From: Halovenus sp.
GTDB lineage: Archaea; Halobacteriota; Halobacteria; Halobacteriales; Haloarculaceae
Length of the DNA: 14,254 nucleotides
NCBI GenBank assembly: GCA_003551265.1
Contig: PUMG01000380.1
Span: 1-14,254, forward strand
Reading direction: 5' to 3'
The translations under genes were made by a program, and so were the position numbers. Within the stretch, counting starts at the first letter, position 1. Every line of letters begins with the position of its first letter. Below the pieces are notes generated by a model. That model saw only the letters and a list, made by a program, of their open reading frames with translations, was not told the DNA's origin and did no database searches. Below are positions 1 through 7,943 of the stretch, in pieces.

Positions 1-775
1 GCGAGGCGGTCGAATCACGATGGTGTTTCAGGACCCGCTGACGAGTCTCAACCCGGTGTTCACCGTTGGAAATCAGCTCAAAGAGGCGCTACGACTTCAC
101 CGGGGTCTGAAAGGCAAGGAAGCAACACAGGTGGCTGCGGATCTTCTCGAAGCAGTCGGTATCCCCGACTCCCGTCGACGTATCGAGGAGTATCCCCACC
201 AGTTTTCGGGTGGAATGCGACAACGAGCGGTCATCGCGATGGCACTCGCATGCGAGCCGGAAGTACTCATCTGCGACGAGCCGACGACAGCACTCGACGT
301 GACTATCCAGGCACAGATTCTCGACTTGCTGGCCGAAATCCAGGAAGAACGCGACATCGGCATCATGTTCATCACCCACGACATGGGAGTTATCGCTGAC
401 GTCTCCGATTACGTGAACGTCATGTACGCAGGAGAGATTGTCGAACAGACAGACGTCTTCTCGCTGTTCGAGAACCCGAAACATCCGTACACACGAGGGT
501 TGCTCGAATCGATTCCCGGCGTCCAGGAGGGTGACCGCCTGCAGACCATCGAGGGGTCGGTGCCGACACCAAACGAACCAGCGACGTACTGCCGGTTCGC
601 GCCCCGGTGTCCCGAGGCGTTCGACGCGTGTGAGGAGGTCCATCCTGTCCACGTGCCCGTCGACGACACTGTCGACGACCACACCGCGGCGTGTCTGCTC
701 TACCCCGAAGGCCGGTCGAGAGCAGCAGCCGTCGAGTACCACCACGAGCGCAGCAAACGAGGTGACGACAGATGA
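1..775 (+). CDS. dppD: Peptide ABC transporter ATP-binding protein, DppD/OppD type (5' partial)
   Basis: This is one of the two cytoplasmic ATPases that power a Dpp/Opp-type peptide or nickel importer. The reading frame is open from base 2, and the first ATG (base 20) lies inside the Q-loop (MVFQDP). The Walker A part and the true start are therefore outside the window. Visible motifs are the Q-loop, the ABC signature FSGGMRQR (203-226), Walker B ending in DEP with the D-loop ALDV (about 266-295), and the H-loop histidine (377-379). The C-terminal oligopeptide/dipeptide domain carries four cysteines spaced C-x5-C-x6-C-x20-C (590-694). This arrangement is normal for the family and has been linked to an Fe-S cluster in some OppD proteins. 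The stop overlaps the dppF start (ATGA), so the two are translationally coupled. The substrate cannot be told from the ATPase. Confidence 0.93.
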   Translation, partial: RGGRITMVFQDPLTSLNPVFTVGNQLKEALRLHRGLKGKEATQVAADLLEAVGIPDSRRRIEEYPHQFSGGMRQRAVIAMALACEPEVLICDEPTTALDVTIQAQILDLLAEIQEERDIGIMFITHDMGVIADVSDYVNVMYAGEIVEQTDVFSLFENPKHPYTRGLLESIPGVQEGDRLQTIEGSVPTPNEPATYCRFAPRCPEAFDACEEVHPVHVPVDDTVDDHTAACLLYPEGRSRAAAVEYHHERSKRGDDR

Positions 776-2148
776 GCAAAGATGCAACCGCCCCACAGAC
801 GACGGGAACCGAGACGGAACTCAATCGAGGCGACGACGTACTGGTCGAGGTTCGAAATCTCAAAACCTACTACGAGGGAGGCGGGTTGTTCGGTGGCACA
901 CCCGTCAAAGCCGTCGACGGCGTCTCCTTCGACATTCACCGTGGCGAGACGCTCGGTCTCGTTGGCGAGTCTGGCTGTGGCAAGACCACGCTCGGACGAA
1001 CGTTGCTCCAGCTCGAATCGGCTACCGCTGGCGAGATTTCTTTCGACGGAATCGACGTCACCTCACTCCGGGGAGATGACCTCCACGAGTGGCGACGAAA
1101 CGCCCAGATGGTGTTTCAGGACCCACAGTCGAGTCTCAACGACCGGATGACTATCGGCGAGATTATCCGCGAACCGCTCGACGTTCACGACTGGCGGACG
1201 CCTCGTGAGCGGAGACAGCGGGTCAGACATCTCCTCAAAACGGTCGGTCTCCAGCCCGAACACTACTACCGCTACCCACACCAGTTCTCGGGCGGACAGC
1301 GCCAGCGAATCGGTATTGCACGGACGCTCGCGCTCGAACCGGATTTCATCGTTCTCGATGAGCCAACGAGCGCGCTCGACGTCTCCGTCCAGGCAGAGGT
1401 CATCAACCTCCTCGAAGACTTACAGAGCGAGTTCGGATTGACGTATCTGTTCATCGCACACGACCTCTCGGTCGTTCGTCACATCTGTGACCGGGTGGCT
1501 GTGATGTACCTGGGTCATATCATGGAGATCGGTCCGACAGAAGAGCTGTTCACGGACCCAGCGAACCCGTACACACACGCGCTCCAGTCAGCCATCCCGA
1601 AACCCGACCCACGGGCGAGCGGCGACCGAATCACGCTGTTCGGGACGCCACCGAACCCTCGCTATCCACCGGACGGGTGTCCGTTCAGTACGCGCTGTCC
1701 GGCCCGGATCCGTCCGAACGCGTACGAGGACCTCGACAACGAGATGTGGGTTGCATTGCTCACGCTCCGTGAGGTTCTCAGAGAACGAAAGCGAGCGAAC
1801 CGTTCGATTCGGGAGCGAATCCGGGAACGACTCGGCAAGGACACCCGATTCGGGACGGTCGATGGCACGTACGAGGAGCTGTTCGGAGAGTTCGACCTGC
1901 CTTCAGAAGTCGAATCGGTGCTGGATGGCATCAAACAACACATGCAAAGCCAGGACGAGAGGCGGGCCCTCGAAGTGTTCAACAGCGAGTTCGGGAGTGT
2001 GTGTGAGGGATACGCTGGAGAGAGTGACCAGCCGCTCAAGCCGGAGTTCCACACCGTTAGCGAGACCGGCCGTCAGAGCTACTGTCACCGTCACCAGGAG
2101 GAGTACCGTGAACCCGGAGACGTGCTCGAGTTCCGTCACCGGAGATAA
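772..2148 (+). CDS. dppF: Peptide ABC transporter ATP-binding protein, DppF/OppF type, with C-terminal insert
   Basis: This is the second ATPase of the peptide importer, 458 residues. Walker A is GESGCGKTT (65-73), the Q-loop is MVFQDP (113-118), the signature is FSGGQRQR (172-179), Walker B with D-loop is [11 protein letters not shown] (194-204), and the H-loop is H230. The start is the ATG that overlaps the dppD stop. The C-terminal oligopeptide domain is unusual. The first two cysteines (C303, C309) are followed by about 100 charged, probably helical residues before the last two (C411, C438), whereas dppD has only six residues in the equivalent gap. I recall similar long tails in other haloarchaeal DppF proteins, so this is likely lineage-specific rather than an assembly fault. 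The frame is intact throughout. The permease and binding-protein genes are presumably upstream, outside the window. Confidence 0.93.
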   Translation: MSKDATAPQTTGTETELNRGDDVLVEVRNLKTYYEGGGLFGGTPVKAVDGVSFDIHRGETLGLVGESGCGKTTLGRTLLQLESATAGEISFDGIDVTSLRGDDLHEWRRNAQMVFQDPQSSLNDRMTIGEIIREPLDVHDWRTPRERRQRVRHLLKTVGLQPEHYYRYPHQFSGGQRQRIGIARTLALEPDFIVLDEPTSALDVSVQAEVINLLEDLQSEFGLTYLFIAHDLSVVRHICDRVAVMYLGHIMEIGPTEELFTDPANPYTHALQSAIPKPDPRASGDRITLFGTPPNPRYPPDGCPFSTRCPARIRPNAYEDLDNEMWVALLTLREVLRERKRANRSIRERIRERLGKDTRFGTVDGTYEELFGEFDLPSEVESVLDGIKQHMQSQDERRALEVFNSEFGSVCEGYAGESDQPLKPEFHTVSETGRQSYCHRHQEEYREPGDVLEFRHRR

Positions 2149-2681
2149 TGGGTGCTTCTGGACGCGTCCGAACGGTCGTTCGCGTCTGGGTTGACGCGCT
2201 GACGTACGCTGTTCTTGTGACAGGACTGGTCACCGTTGCTGGCGTAGCGCTGGGAATTGCAACCGGTGGCGGACTGGTCCGAGGCAAGCATCTGCTGTTC
2301 GTCGCTGGCTGGCTGATGATGGCGTATGCAACTGCGAAGCTCTGGATTCGGACGGGGAAGCAGCTTCGTGGCCACCACTCACGCGAAGAGCCGGCCGATC
2401 AGGAGGGTTCCGAAGAAACACCGGATTCGGTCTCTGCCTCGACGTCGCTCCGCCGGAGAGTAACCGAAGACCCCGTCCAGCGGAACGTCTACGGCGAGTC
2501 ACTCCGGGGCAAGCAGGATGCAACGCGGTTCCAGACACTCGTCCAGCAGGTACCACCGAACCGATGGACGAAACCGCCTCGCCCGGAGAGTCGGATGACG
2601 ATACCGGGCAAGATTCTCGTCGCGAGCGTGCTCGTACTGGCCGTTTCGTTCGCAATGGAGGTTGGCTTCGGTATCGCGTGA
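2148..2681 (+). CDS. Small three-helix membrane protein, uncharacterised
   Basis: I do not recognise a characterised family; homologues are probably haloarchaeal hypothetical proteins. The 177-residue product has two adjacent hydrophobic segments near the N-terminus (about 18-40 and 48-66). A polar, charged loop follows (about 70-150, rich in Glu, Arg and Ser), and a third hydrophobic segment ends the protein at the extreme C-terminus (about 155-176). The ATG shares its first base with the dppF stop (TAATG), so it is almost certainly translated from the same message as the transporter ATPases. That placement suggests a role linked to the peptide transporter or its membrane assembly, but this is inference only. 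No catalytic motif is visible. Confidence 0.8.
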   Translation: MGASGRVRTVVRVWVDALTYAVLVTGLVTVAGVALGIATGGGLVRGKHLLFVAGWLMMAYATAKLWIRTGKQLRGHHSREEPADQEGSEETPDSVSASTSLRRRVTEDPVQRNVYGESLRGKQDATRFQTLVQQVPPNRWTKPPRPESRMTIPGKILVASVLVLAVSFAMEVGFGIA

Positions 2682-2692
2682 TAAGAGTTATC
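2680..2692 (+). promoter_or_regulatory. Possible TATA box for the 182-residue protein gene
   Basis: The AT-rich stretch GATAAGAGTTATC follows the stop of the membrane protein gene and is centred about 30 bases before the ATG at 2718. That spacing fits a leaderless haloarchaeal promoter. The match to a TATA box is only moderate. Confidence 0.4.
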
Positions 2693-2717
2693 CGAGTGGG
2701 TCTCCCGACTGTCTTAC

Positions 2718-3266
2718 ATGGGAGAGAAGCAGGACCGAACGCCGAGTGGTAGTGGCGTACCCGACCCACAGGTCCAGCGGATGGCTGATCCGACCGGAGT
2801 CCACCAGGAGACATGGTCACAGGTTCTCGACGAGATGGATGTCTACGCCGAAGACCGGCGCGAAGACGGCTGGGACGTGCTCACGGTCGTGGGTGTACAC
2901 ACCGACGCGATTACGAAAGATATGCGTGAACACGACCGCTTCGGGATTCAGCACATCCTGCCCGACAATCACGCCGACGAATTCGTCGACTTTTACGACG
3001 AAGACGAGTTCACCGAGTACCTCGTCTACGGCCGCAGCATCCAGCGGTTCATGTATCTGATTACTGAACTCATCGACCCCGAGCGAAAGCGGTCGGTGAT
3101 GATTGCTGGACGCTACGACATGATGGTCGCTCAGGGTCTCATCAAGAACGCGAGAGAAGAAGGTGTGCTCTATACGTATCTCAAGCGAATAAACGGAACC
3201 ATCGTCGGCCGGTTCGAACACGAGGAGTGGGAACCCCTGGTGTCACCGATTCTCCAGGGAGAGTGA
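2718..3266 (+). CDS. Conserved hypothetical protein, 182 residues
   Basis: This is a soluble, acidic protein that I cannot assign to a known function. There is no signal peptide or membrane segment. The N-terminal 25 residues look disordered. The rest is mixed alpha/beta, with motifs such as GWDVLTVVGVHTDAI (51-65), FGIQHILPDNHADEFV (75-90) and a basic, aliphatic stretch around 121-160. The His and Asp residues in the GVHTD and DNHAD segments could bind a metal or substrate, but nothing proves it. The ATG at 2718 is preceded by a possible TATA box at leaderless spacing. The stop lies 8 bases before the preferred start of the lipoate-ligase-family gene, so the two are very likely co-transcribed. 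Co-conservation with that gene would be the best clue to its job. Confidence 0.8.
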   Translation: MGEKQDRTPSGSGVPDPQVQRMADPTGVHQETWSQVLDEMDVYAEDRREDGWDVLTVVGVHTDAITKDMREHDRFGIQHILPDNHADEFVDFYDEDEFTEYLVYGRSIQRFMYLITELIDPERKRSVMIAGRYDMMVAQGLIKNAREEGVLYTYLKRINGTIVGRFEHEEWEPLVSPILQGE

Positions 3267-3274
3267 CCCTCGGG

Positions 3275-3976
3275 ATGCGTGTCTTTCGGGGTGGGGAACC
3301 GACCGAGCTCACCGAGACGGGAGTTACCACGACAGGAATCGACGAGCCTGCTGTCGAGACGGACCAGAAGATTCGACGCGCGTTCGTCGACCGAACAGCA
3401 GAAACCGGAGAGACGGGGCTCCGGGTCTGGCAACCGCCACGGAAGGTTGCGTTCGGTCGTCGGGATGCGAACCGTCCGGGTTACGAGGGTGCCCAGGAAC
3501 ACGCCGCGCGTCGGGGATACACACCAGTCGAGCGAAGCGTCGGTGGTCACGCTGTCGCCTTTACCGGAACGACCGTCGCGTTCGCACTCGCTGAACCAGT
3601 CGAGGACGCACGTCTGGGAATCAACGAACGCTACGAACGGACGACGTCGCTCGTCGCCAGCGCACTGACAGAACTCGGTGTCGAGACCGAACAGGGCGAA
3701 CCCGAGGGCGCGTTCTGTCCGGGAACACACTCACTCTCGGGGACTGGAAAAATTGCAGGGCTCGCACAGCGCGTCCGAACAGAGGTTGCTGTCGTCTCCG
3801 GCGTCGTCGTTGTCCGCGACCACGAAGCAATCGCAGACGTACTTGAGCCAGTGTACGGCGAACTCGACGTTCCGTTCGAGCGCGACGCTGTCGGGAGCAT
3901 CGCGCGTGCAAGCGGTGAGGCGACACCAGCCGTCGTCATGGACACGCTCGTCGAACATCTCTCACAGTGGGAGTGA
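3275..3976 (+). CDS. lplA: Lipoate-protein ligase / octanoyltransferase family protein (BPL_LplA_LipB fold)
   Basis: This enzyme probably attaches or transfers lipoyl or octanoyl groups on 2-oxoacid dehydrogenase E2 or glycine cleavage H protein. The glycine-rich substrate loop appears as RSVGGHAVAFTG (87-98) in place of the usual RRxxGGxxV. The catalytic lysine motif is SGTGKIAGLAQR (155-166, K159). A cysteine (C148, in AFCPG) lies 11 residues before that lysine, near where LipM/LipL octanoyltransferases carry their nucleophile, so a transferase rather than a ligase is possible. An in-frame GTG at 3227 would add 16 residues but overlap the upstream gene by 40 bases. I prefer the ATG at 3275, which gives 233 residues, an 8-base gap and a family-like N-terminus (MRVFRGG). 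It probably shares a message with the 182-residue gene. The family is fairly certain; the exact reaction is not. Confidence 0.85.
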   Translation: MRVFRGGEPTELTETGVTTTGIDEPAVETDQKIRRAFVDRTAETGETGLRVWQPPRKVAFGRRDANRPGYEGAQEHAARRGYTPVERSVGGHAVAFTGTTVAFALAEPVEDARLGINERYERTTSLVASALTELGVETEQGEPEGAFCPGTHSLSGTGKIAGLAQRVRTEVAVVSGVVVVRDHEAIADVLEPVYGELDVPFERDAVGSIARASGEATPAVVMDTLVEHLSQWE

Positions 3977-4042
3977 TGCCAGTGGACCAACTCCGAGTTT
4001 TCATCCGCCAGTGTTAGGACGACTCGGTGTGGAATGTGAGAT

Positions 4043-5329
4043 ATGCTCATTCAGAACGCGACGCTCGCAGACGGGCGAACGCGGGACGTACGAATAACCG
4101 GAGATCGGATAACGGCCGTCAGTGAGAGCCTCGACGACAGTACGGACGACCACGTTGTCGACGCGACCGGTAAACGACTGCTGCCGGGGATGATAGATGT
4201 CCACGTCCACTTTCGACAGCCAGGGTTCGGACACAAAGAGACCTGGGAAACAGGGACGAAAAGCGCCGCAGCAGGCGGAGTCACGACTGTCGTCGACCAG
4301 CCGAACACCGAACCGCCGACAGTCGACGGTGAGGCGTTCGACGAGAAGTTCTCGTACGCGGAGTCGGCTCACGTCGACTTTGGTATCAACGGGGGAGTCA
4401 CCAAATCCTGGCAGCCAGCAGAGCTGTTCGACCGGCCGCTGTTCGCACTCGGTGAGGTGTTTCTCGCCGACTCGACCGGCGAGATGGGTATCGACACGTC
4501 GCTGTTCGCCGACGCGCTCGACCGTGCCAGCGAGGCAGGCGTAACAGTCACGGTCCACGCAGAGGACGAGACCCTGTTCGACGACACTGTGAGAGACCGC
4601 AACGACGCTGACGCCTGGAGCGCCTATCGCACAGCAAGCGCAGAGGTGGCAGCGGTTGAGCGTGCGTGTGAACTCGCCACAGAGCGCGATGTCCGGATTC
4701 ACATCGCCCACACGAGTACACCAGGGGGAATCGACACCGCCGCTGCGAGCGGGATGACGTGTGAAGTCTCCCCACATCACCTGTTTCTTTCGCGTGAGGA
4801 CCTCGACGAACTGGGGACTCACGGCGTCATGAATCCGCCGCTCCGGGACGAAACACTCCGAGAAGAGGTGTACGAGCGCGTCGCCGACGGCACAGTCGAC
4901 ATGATTGCGACCGACCACGCACCGCACACGGCAGCAGAGAAGGATGTGGGCGTCTGGGACGCACCGAGCGGGGTTCCTGGTGTCGAGACGGTCCTTCCCA
5001 TGCTGCTCGCAGAAGCCGAAACTGGTGGCTTCACGTACGAACGTGTCCGCGACCTGACTGCGAACAATCCTGCAGACGTGTTCGACCTCCCCGACCGGGG
5101 AACTGTTGCCGAGGGGAATTACGCAGACCTCGTCCTCGTCGATCCGGCCGAACTCACGGAGATTCGTGCGGAGAATCTGCACACGAAGTGTACGTGGACG
5201 CCGTTCGAGGGACGAGAGGGACTGTTTCCCGACTGGACGATGCTGCGCGGCGAGATTGTGTATAACCGCAGTGCAAGGGAGTCATTCGGCACACCACGGG
5301 GCAAGAACGTGAGGGTGTTCGGGAACTGA
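4043..5329 (+). CDS. pyrC: Dihydroorotase
   Basis: This enzyme cyclises N-carbamoyl-L-aspartate to dihydroorotate, the third step of pyrimidine synthesis. The 428-residue amidohydrolase has the metal-binding HxH in DVHVHFRQPG (H54, H56), QPNTEPP (86-92), VHAED (H172), HIAHTSTPGG (H220, H223), the substrate segment MNPPLRDE (263-270) and the catalytic DHAPHT (D291). Where carboxylated-lysine enzymes have their bridging lysine, this protein reads LGEVFLADSTGEMGID, with Glu138 and no lysine nearby. Asp143 is an alternative bridging residue, comparable to the bacterial class I type. The ATG at 4043 gives the normal N-terminal beta segment. The 66-base gap after the previous gene must hold its promoter if it has one, but I see only a weak candidate (GTTAGG near 4012). 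The intact frame and motifs argue for a working enzyme. Confidence 0.95.
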   Translation: MLIQNATLADGRTRDVRITGDRITAVSESLDDSTDDHVVDATGKRLLPGMIDVHVHFRQPGFGHKETWETGTKSAAAGGVTTVVDQPNTEPPTVDGEAFDEKFSYAESAHVDFGINGGVTKSWQPAELFDRPLFALGEVFLADSTGEMGIDTSLFADALDRASEAGVTVTVHAEDETLFDDTVRDRNDADAWSAYRTASAEVAAVERACELATERDVRIHIAHTSTPGGIDTAAASGMTCEVSPHHLFLSREDLDELGTHGVMNPPLRDETLREEVYERVADGTVDMIATDHAPHTAAEKDVGVWDAPSGVPGVETVLPMLLAEAETGGFTYERVRDLTANNPADVFDLPDRGTVAEGNYADLVLVDPAELTEIRAENLHTKCTWTPFEGREGLFPDWTMLRGEIVYNRSARESFGTPRGKNVRVFGN

Positions 5330-5361
5330 ATGGAGACGAACAGCATCCCGCCCTCGTTCGT

Positions 5362-5373
5362 GAGTTATATAGC
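5362..5373 (+). promoter_or_regulatory. TATA box of the gap promoter
   Basis: The sequence GAGTTATATAGC contains TTATATA at 5365-5371, about 29 bases before the gap ATG. This is the expected position for a leaderless or very short-leader haloarchaeal transcript. It is one of the clearest promoters in the window and separates gap transcription from pyrC. Confidence 0.7.
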
Positions 5374-5396
5374 TGAACCTGTCGAAACCTCTCACA

Positions 5397-6452
5397 ATGA
5401 TTCGCGTAGGCATCAACGGGTACGGAACAATTGGCAAGCGCGTCGCTGACGCTGTCCGCGCCCAGCCAGACATGGAGGTCGTGGGTGTGGCGAAGACTCG
5501 ACCAAACTTCGAGGCGCAGGGCGCAGTTGACAAAGGGTTCGACCTCTACGCCGCTATCGAGGAACGAAAGCCGCTGTTCGCCGACGCCGGTATCGACCTC
5601 GCGGGTGACGTCGACGAGCTCGTCAAGGCAAGTGACATCATCGTCGACGCCTGCCCCTCCGGCATCGGTGCCGACAACACCGACCTCTACCGCGAGTACG
5701 ACACACCTGCCCTCCTGCAGGGTGGCGAGAGTGCGGACGTCGTCGATGCGAGTTTCAACGCCCGCTCGAACTACAACGAGGTCGAAGGATGTGACCTCGT
5801 CCGTGTGGTCTCCTGTAACACGACGGGTCTCTCGCGGTTGATTGCTCCCCTCTCTGAGTCCTACGGCATCGAGAAGGTTCGAACCACGCTGGTCCGTCGC
5901 GGTGGCGACCCCGCTCAGACCGGTCGCGGACCGATAAACGACATCGTACCGAACCCCGTCAGCCTGCCCTCACACCACGGCCCGGACGTGAACACCATCT
6001 TCCCAGACCTTGACATCGACACGCTCGGACTCAAGGTGCCAGCGACCCTCATGCACATGCACAGCGTGAACGTCACGCTGTCGGCTGAACCCACCGCCAG
6101 TGAGGTGCGCGAACTCCTCGAAAGCGAGCGGCGAACGTTCGTCATTCCCGAGTGGCTGGGAGTCGACGGTGCTGGCGCACTCAAAGAACTCGCACAGGAC
6201 GCGGGCCGTCCGCGGGCGGACATCTGGGAGAACTGTATCTGGGGCGAGTCCATCTCCATGGAAGGTCCGGACCTCTATCTGTTCCAGGCGATTCACCAGG
6301 AATCGGACGTGGTGCCCGAGAACGTCGACGCGATCCGTGCGGTACTCGCACGCGCCTCACAGGAAGAGAGCATCGAAATGACCGACGAGGCGATGGGTCT
6401 CGACAATCCGCTCGTCGGGACTACACACGACACAGTTGTTACGACAGAGTAA
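5397..6452 (+). CDS. gap: Type II (archaeal) glyceraldehyde-3-phosphate dehydrogenase
   Basis: This enzyme interconverts glyceraldehyde 3-phosphate and 1,3-bisphosphoglycerate with NAD(P); in haloarchaea the type II form is mainly gluconeogenic. The 351-residue product has the Rossmann nucleotide loop [10 protein letters not shown] (6-15) and [10 protein letters not shown] (31-40), whose Lys33 is typical of the archaeal dual-cofactor enzymes. The catalytic cysteine is C140 in [11 protein letters not shown], and the likely catalytic histidine is H220 in [31 protein letters not shown] (167-186) is the archaeal phosphate-binding region. Length and motifs are complete. It has its own strong TATA box with almost no leader. 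The next gene, for a secreted-type protein, starts 8 bases after the stop and has no visible promoter of its own, so the two may be co-transcribed. Confidence 0.96.
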   Translation: MIRVGINGYGTIGKRVADAVRAQPDMEVVGVAKTRPNFEAQGAVDKGFDLYAAIEERKPLFADAGIDLAGDVDELVKASDIIVDACPSGIGADNTDLYREYDTPALLQGGESADVVDASFNARSNYNEVEGCDLVRVVSCNTTGLSRLIAPLSESYGIEKVRTTLVRRGGDPAQTGRGPINDIVPNPVSLPSHHGPDVNTIFPDLDIDTLGLKVPATLMHMHSVNVTLSAEPTASEVRELLESERRTFVIPEWLGVDGAGALKELAQDAGRPRADIWENCIWGESISMEGPDLYLFQAIHQESDVVPENVDAIRAVLARASQEESIEMTDEAMGLDNPLVGTTHDTVVTTE

Positions 6453-6460
6453 CTCCGGCC

Positions 6461-7660
6461 ATGGCTTCGGCACACCAAGAGGCGCTCGTTCTCCTGATTC
6501 TGGGCCTACTGGGCGGAGCGGTAGTTCTCGGTGTGCCACTCCTCAGCGATGCACCCGGGGCCGGTTCTCCGGAGGATGACTCTCGCGGTGAAACACGCCT
6601 GAACGCGAGCATCGAGGCTCTCCAGAACGAGCCAATCGAAGGTGTCCGAACTGAGACGGTCGAACGAAACGGCGAACACGAAAGTCGGACCGTCAGGGTG
6701 ACAGAAGATCCGCCAGACCAGTCTGTTATCGAGGTGCTTGAAGCCTCGTCGAACCGGACATGGGACAGCGTGAGTATCAACCACTCGGATATGTGGCGCT
6801 ACGACGAGAGCGATAATCGGGTGGTCTACACCGAGGCGGAGGGATACTGGCTCAGCGAGACGCTGACGTTCGGGACGAACATTCTGGAGGTACAGGACGT
6901 GTACGAAATCGACTACGCTGGGACAGAGACGGTCGCCGACCGGGAGGCACACATCCTCGAGTTGCTACCGCCGGACGATGCTGTGGCGGAGCTATCGCTG
7001 GACGTGCGAGCGGGTGACATCGAACACCAGTTCCCACTCTTCGAGGCGGAGTCAGACGAAACCTGGTATCTTTCAGCAGAGACGTGGTGGGTTGCTGTCG
7101 ACTCCGATTATCCGGTCAAACAACGCATTGAATGGACGAACGAGGAGGGCGAGGCTGTGGCGACGACAACGAGAGCGTACGAGGAACTCACTGTCGGAGT
7201 CGATCACGACGACGAGACGTTCGAGTTCGAACCACCAGCCGATGCCGAAGTCACCGAGCCACTCTTCCCAGATACCGAAGAGTTCGATGACCTCGAGGGG
7301 GCCGAAGACACACTTCCGTACGACGTTCCAGAGCCGACAGTTCCGGAGGGGTACAGCCTCGAACGAATCTCGGTTGGAACGTTCGACAATGAGACGGCAC
7401 GAGACAACGCGACGACGCTCATGTTGACGTATCTCGACGGAACGGACAGTCTGAACGTGCACGTCACTGACGACGAACACCGCACTGCCGAGGATGACCT
7501 CGTCGAGACTGGTGTGGGGGATGTCGATGCGGACCTGTTCGTGACGGGTGATCGACCTGAGTTGGTCTGGGAGTGTGACAGTCTCGACTATCGTGTCACT
7601 GGCTCACTCGACGTCCAGATTCTCTCCGATGTTGCCGACTCACTCGAGGAGTGTCACTGA
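6461..7660 (+). CDS. LolA-like / DUF4367-like extracytoplasmic protein with N-terminal membrane anchor
   Basis: The 399-residue product starts with a hydrophobic helix (about 8-29) that is a signal peptide or anchor. There is no lipobox cysteine. The next 230 residues are rich in beta strands and acidic residues and resemble haloarchaeal proteins annotated as LolA or outer-membrane-lipoprotein-sorting proteins. Examples are the Trp/Tyr-rich strands MWRYDESDNRVVYTE (111-125) and TWYLSAETWWVAVDSDYPVK (201-220). Residues about 293-399 look like a DUF4367 domain: VPEGYSLERISVG, LMLTYLDG, ELVWECDSLDYRVTG and a final VADSLEEC. Haloarchaea have no outer membrane, so the true role is unknown, perhaps sensing or carrying something at the cell surface. 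The frame is open upstream to 6152, but that part overlaps gap; the ATG at 6461 directly before the hydrophobic helix is clearly the start. Confidence 0.8.
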   Translation: MASAHQEALVLLILGLLGGAVVLGVPLLSDAPGAGSPEDDSRGETRLNASIEALQNEPIEGVRTETVERNGEHESRTVRVTEDPPDQSVIEVLEASSNRTWDSVSINHSDMWRYDESDNRVVYTEAEGYWLSETLTFGTNILEVQDVYEIDYAGTETVADREAHILELLPPDDAVAELSLDVRAGDIEHQFPLFEAESDETWYLSAETWWVAVDSDYPVKQRIEWTNEEGEAVATTTRAYEELTVGVDHDDETFEFEPPADAEVTEPLFPDTEEFDDLEGAEDTLPYDVPEPTVPEGYSLERISVGTFDNETARDNATTLMLTYLDGTDSLNVHVTDDEHRTAEDDLVETGVGDVDADLFVTGDRPELVWECDSLDYRVTGSLDVQILSDVADSLEECH

Positions 7661-7679
7661 GGCACTCTGGTGTACGGGC

Positions 7680-7943
7680 TCACGACAACCAGTATGAGGA
7701 CCGGGAAACCTCGACGTGGACCTGAGCGGTATCCACGACAATTTCACAACCGGCGTACTGGAGCACGGCTGTGAACTCAGTGAGTCCGTTCGATTCGTCG
7801 ACGAACGCATCCAGTGCATCGGTGTCGACCGACCTGACGAGCGGCGGCAGGTCCAGAGGGTCACAGTCTCTGGCGTCTGCGACCGCGTAGTAGATTGTTT
7901 CGCTGATGCTGTTGCTCGCGGTTCGTTCGTACGTGTGCGTCAT
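7680..7943 (-). CDS. Free-standing HalOD1 output-domain protein
   Basis: The 87-residue protein is essentially one HalOD1 domain, a haloarchaeal output module usually found alone or fused to response-regulator receivers. Visible family features are SISETIYYAVADARDCDP (12-29), LPPLVRSVDTDALDAFVD (32-49), and the final strands AVLQYAGCEIVVDTAQVHVEV. The preferred ATG (7943-7941) overlaps the stop of the upstream regulator gene by ATGA on the minus strand. An in-frame ATG at 7955 would give four more residues but a longer overlap. Translational coupling makes a joint function with the tandem winged-helix protein likely. It ends 20 bases from the end of the convergent LolA-like gene. HalOD1 has no proven biochemical activity, so its role is inferred as regulatory. 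Confidence 0.82.
   Translation of the reverse strand: MTHTYERTASNSISETIYYAVADARDCDPLDLPPLVRSVDTDALDAFVDESNGLTEFTAVLQYAGCEIVVDTAQVHVEVSRSSYWLS

Noticed and set aside
89..796. Open frame of 235 codons on the minus strand opposite dppD
   Set aside because: It is a shadow of the ABC ATPase gene, with composition unlike haloarchaeal proteins (rich in Cys and His, not acidic).
4001..5182. Long open frame of 393 codons on the minus strand across pyrC
   Set aside because: It is the antisense of a dihydroorotase with complete motifs. GC-rich third positions in haloarchaeal genes routinely leave such frames open, and the product is Cys/Val/Arg-rich with no domain.
6152..6460. Upstream in-frame extension of the LolA-like gene
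   Set aside because: It overlaps the 3' third of gap, is Arg/Gly-rich and would bury the N-terminal membrane helix; the ATG at 6461 fits better.
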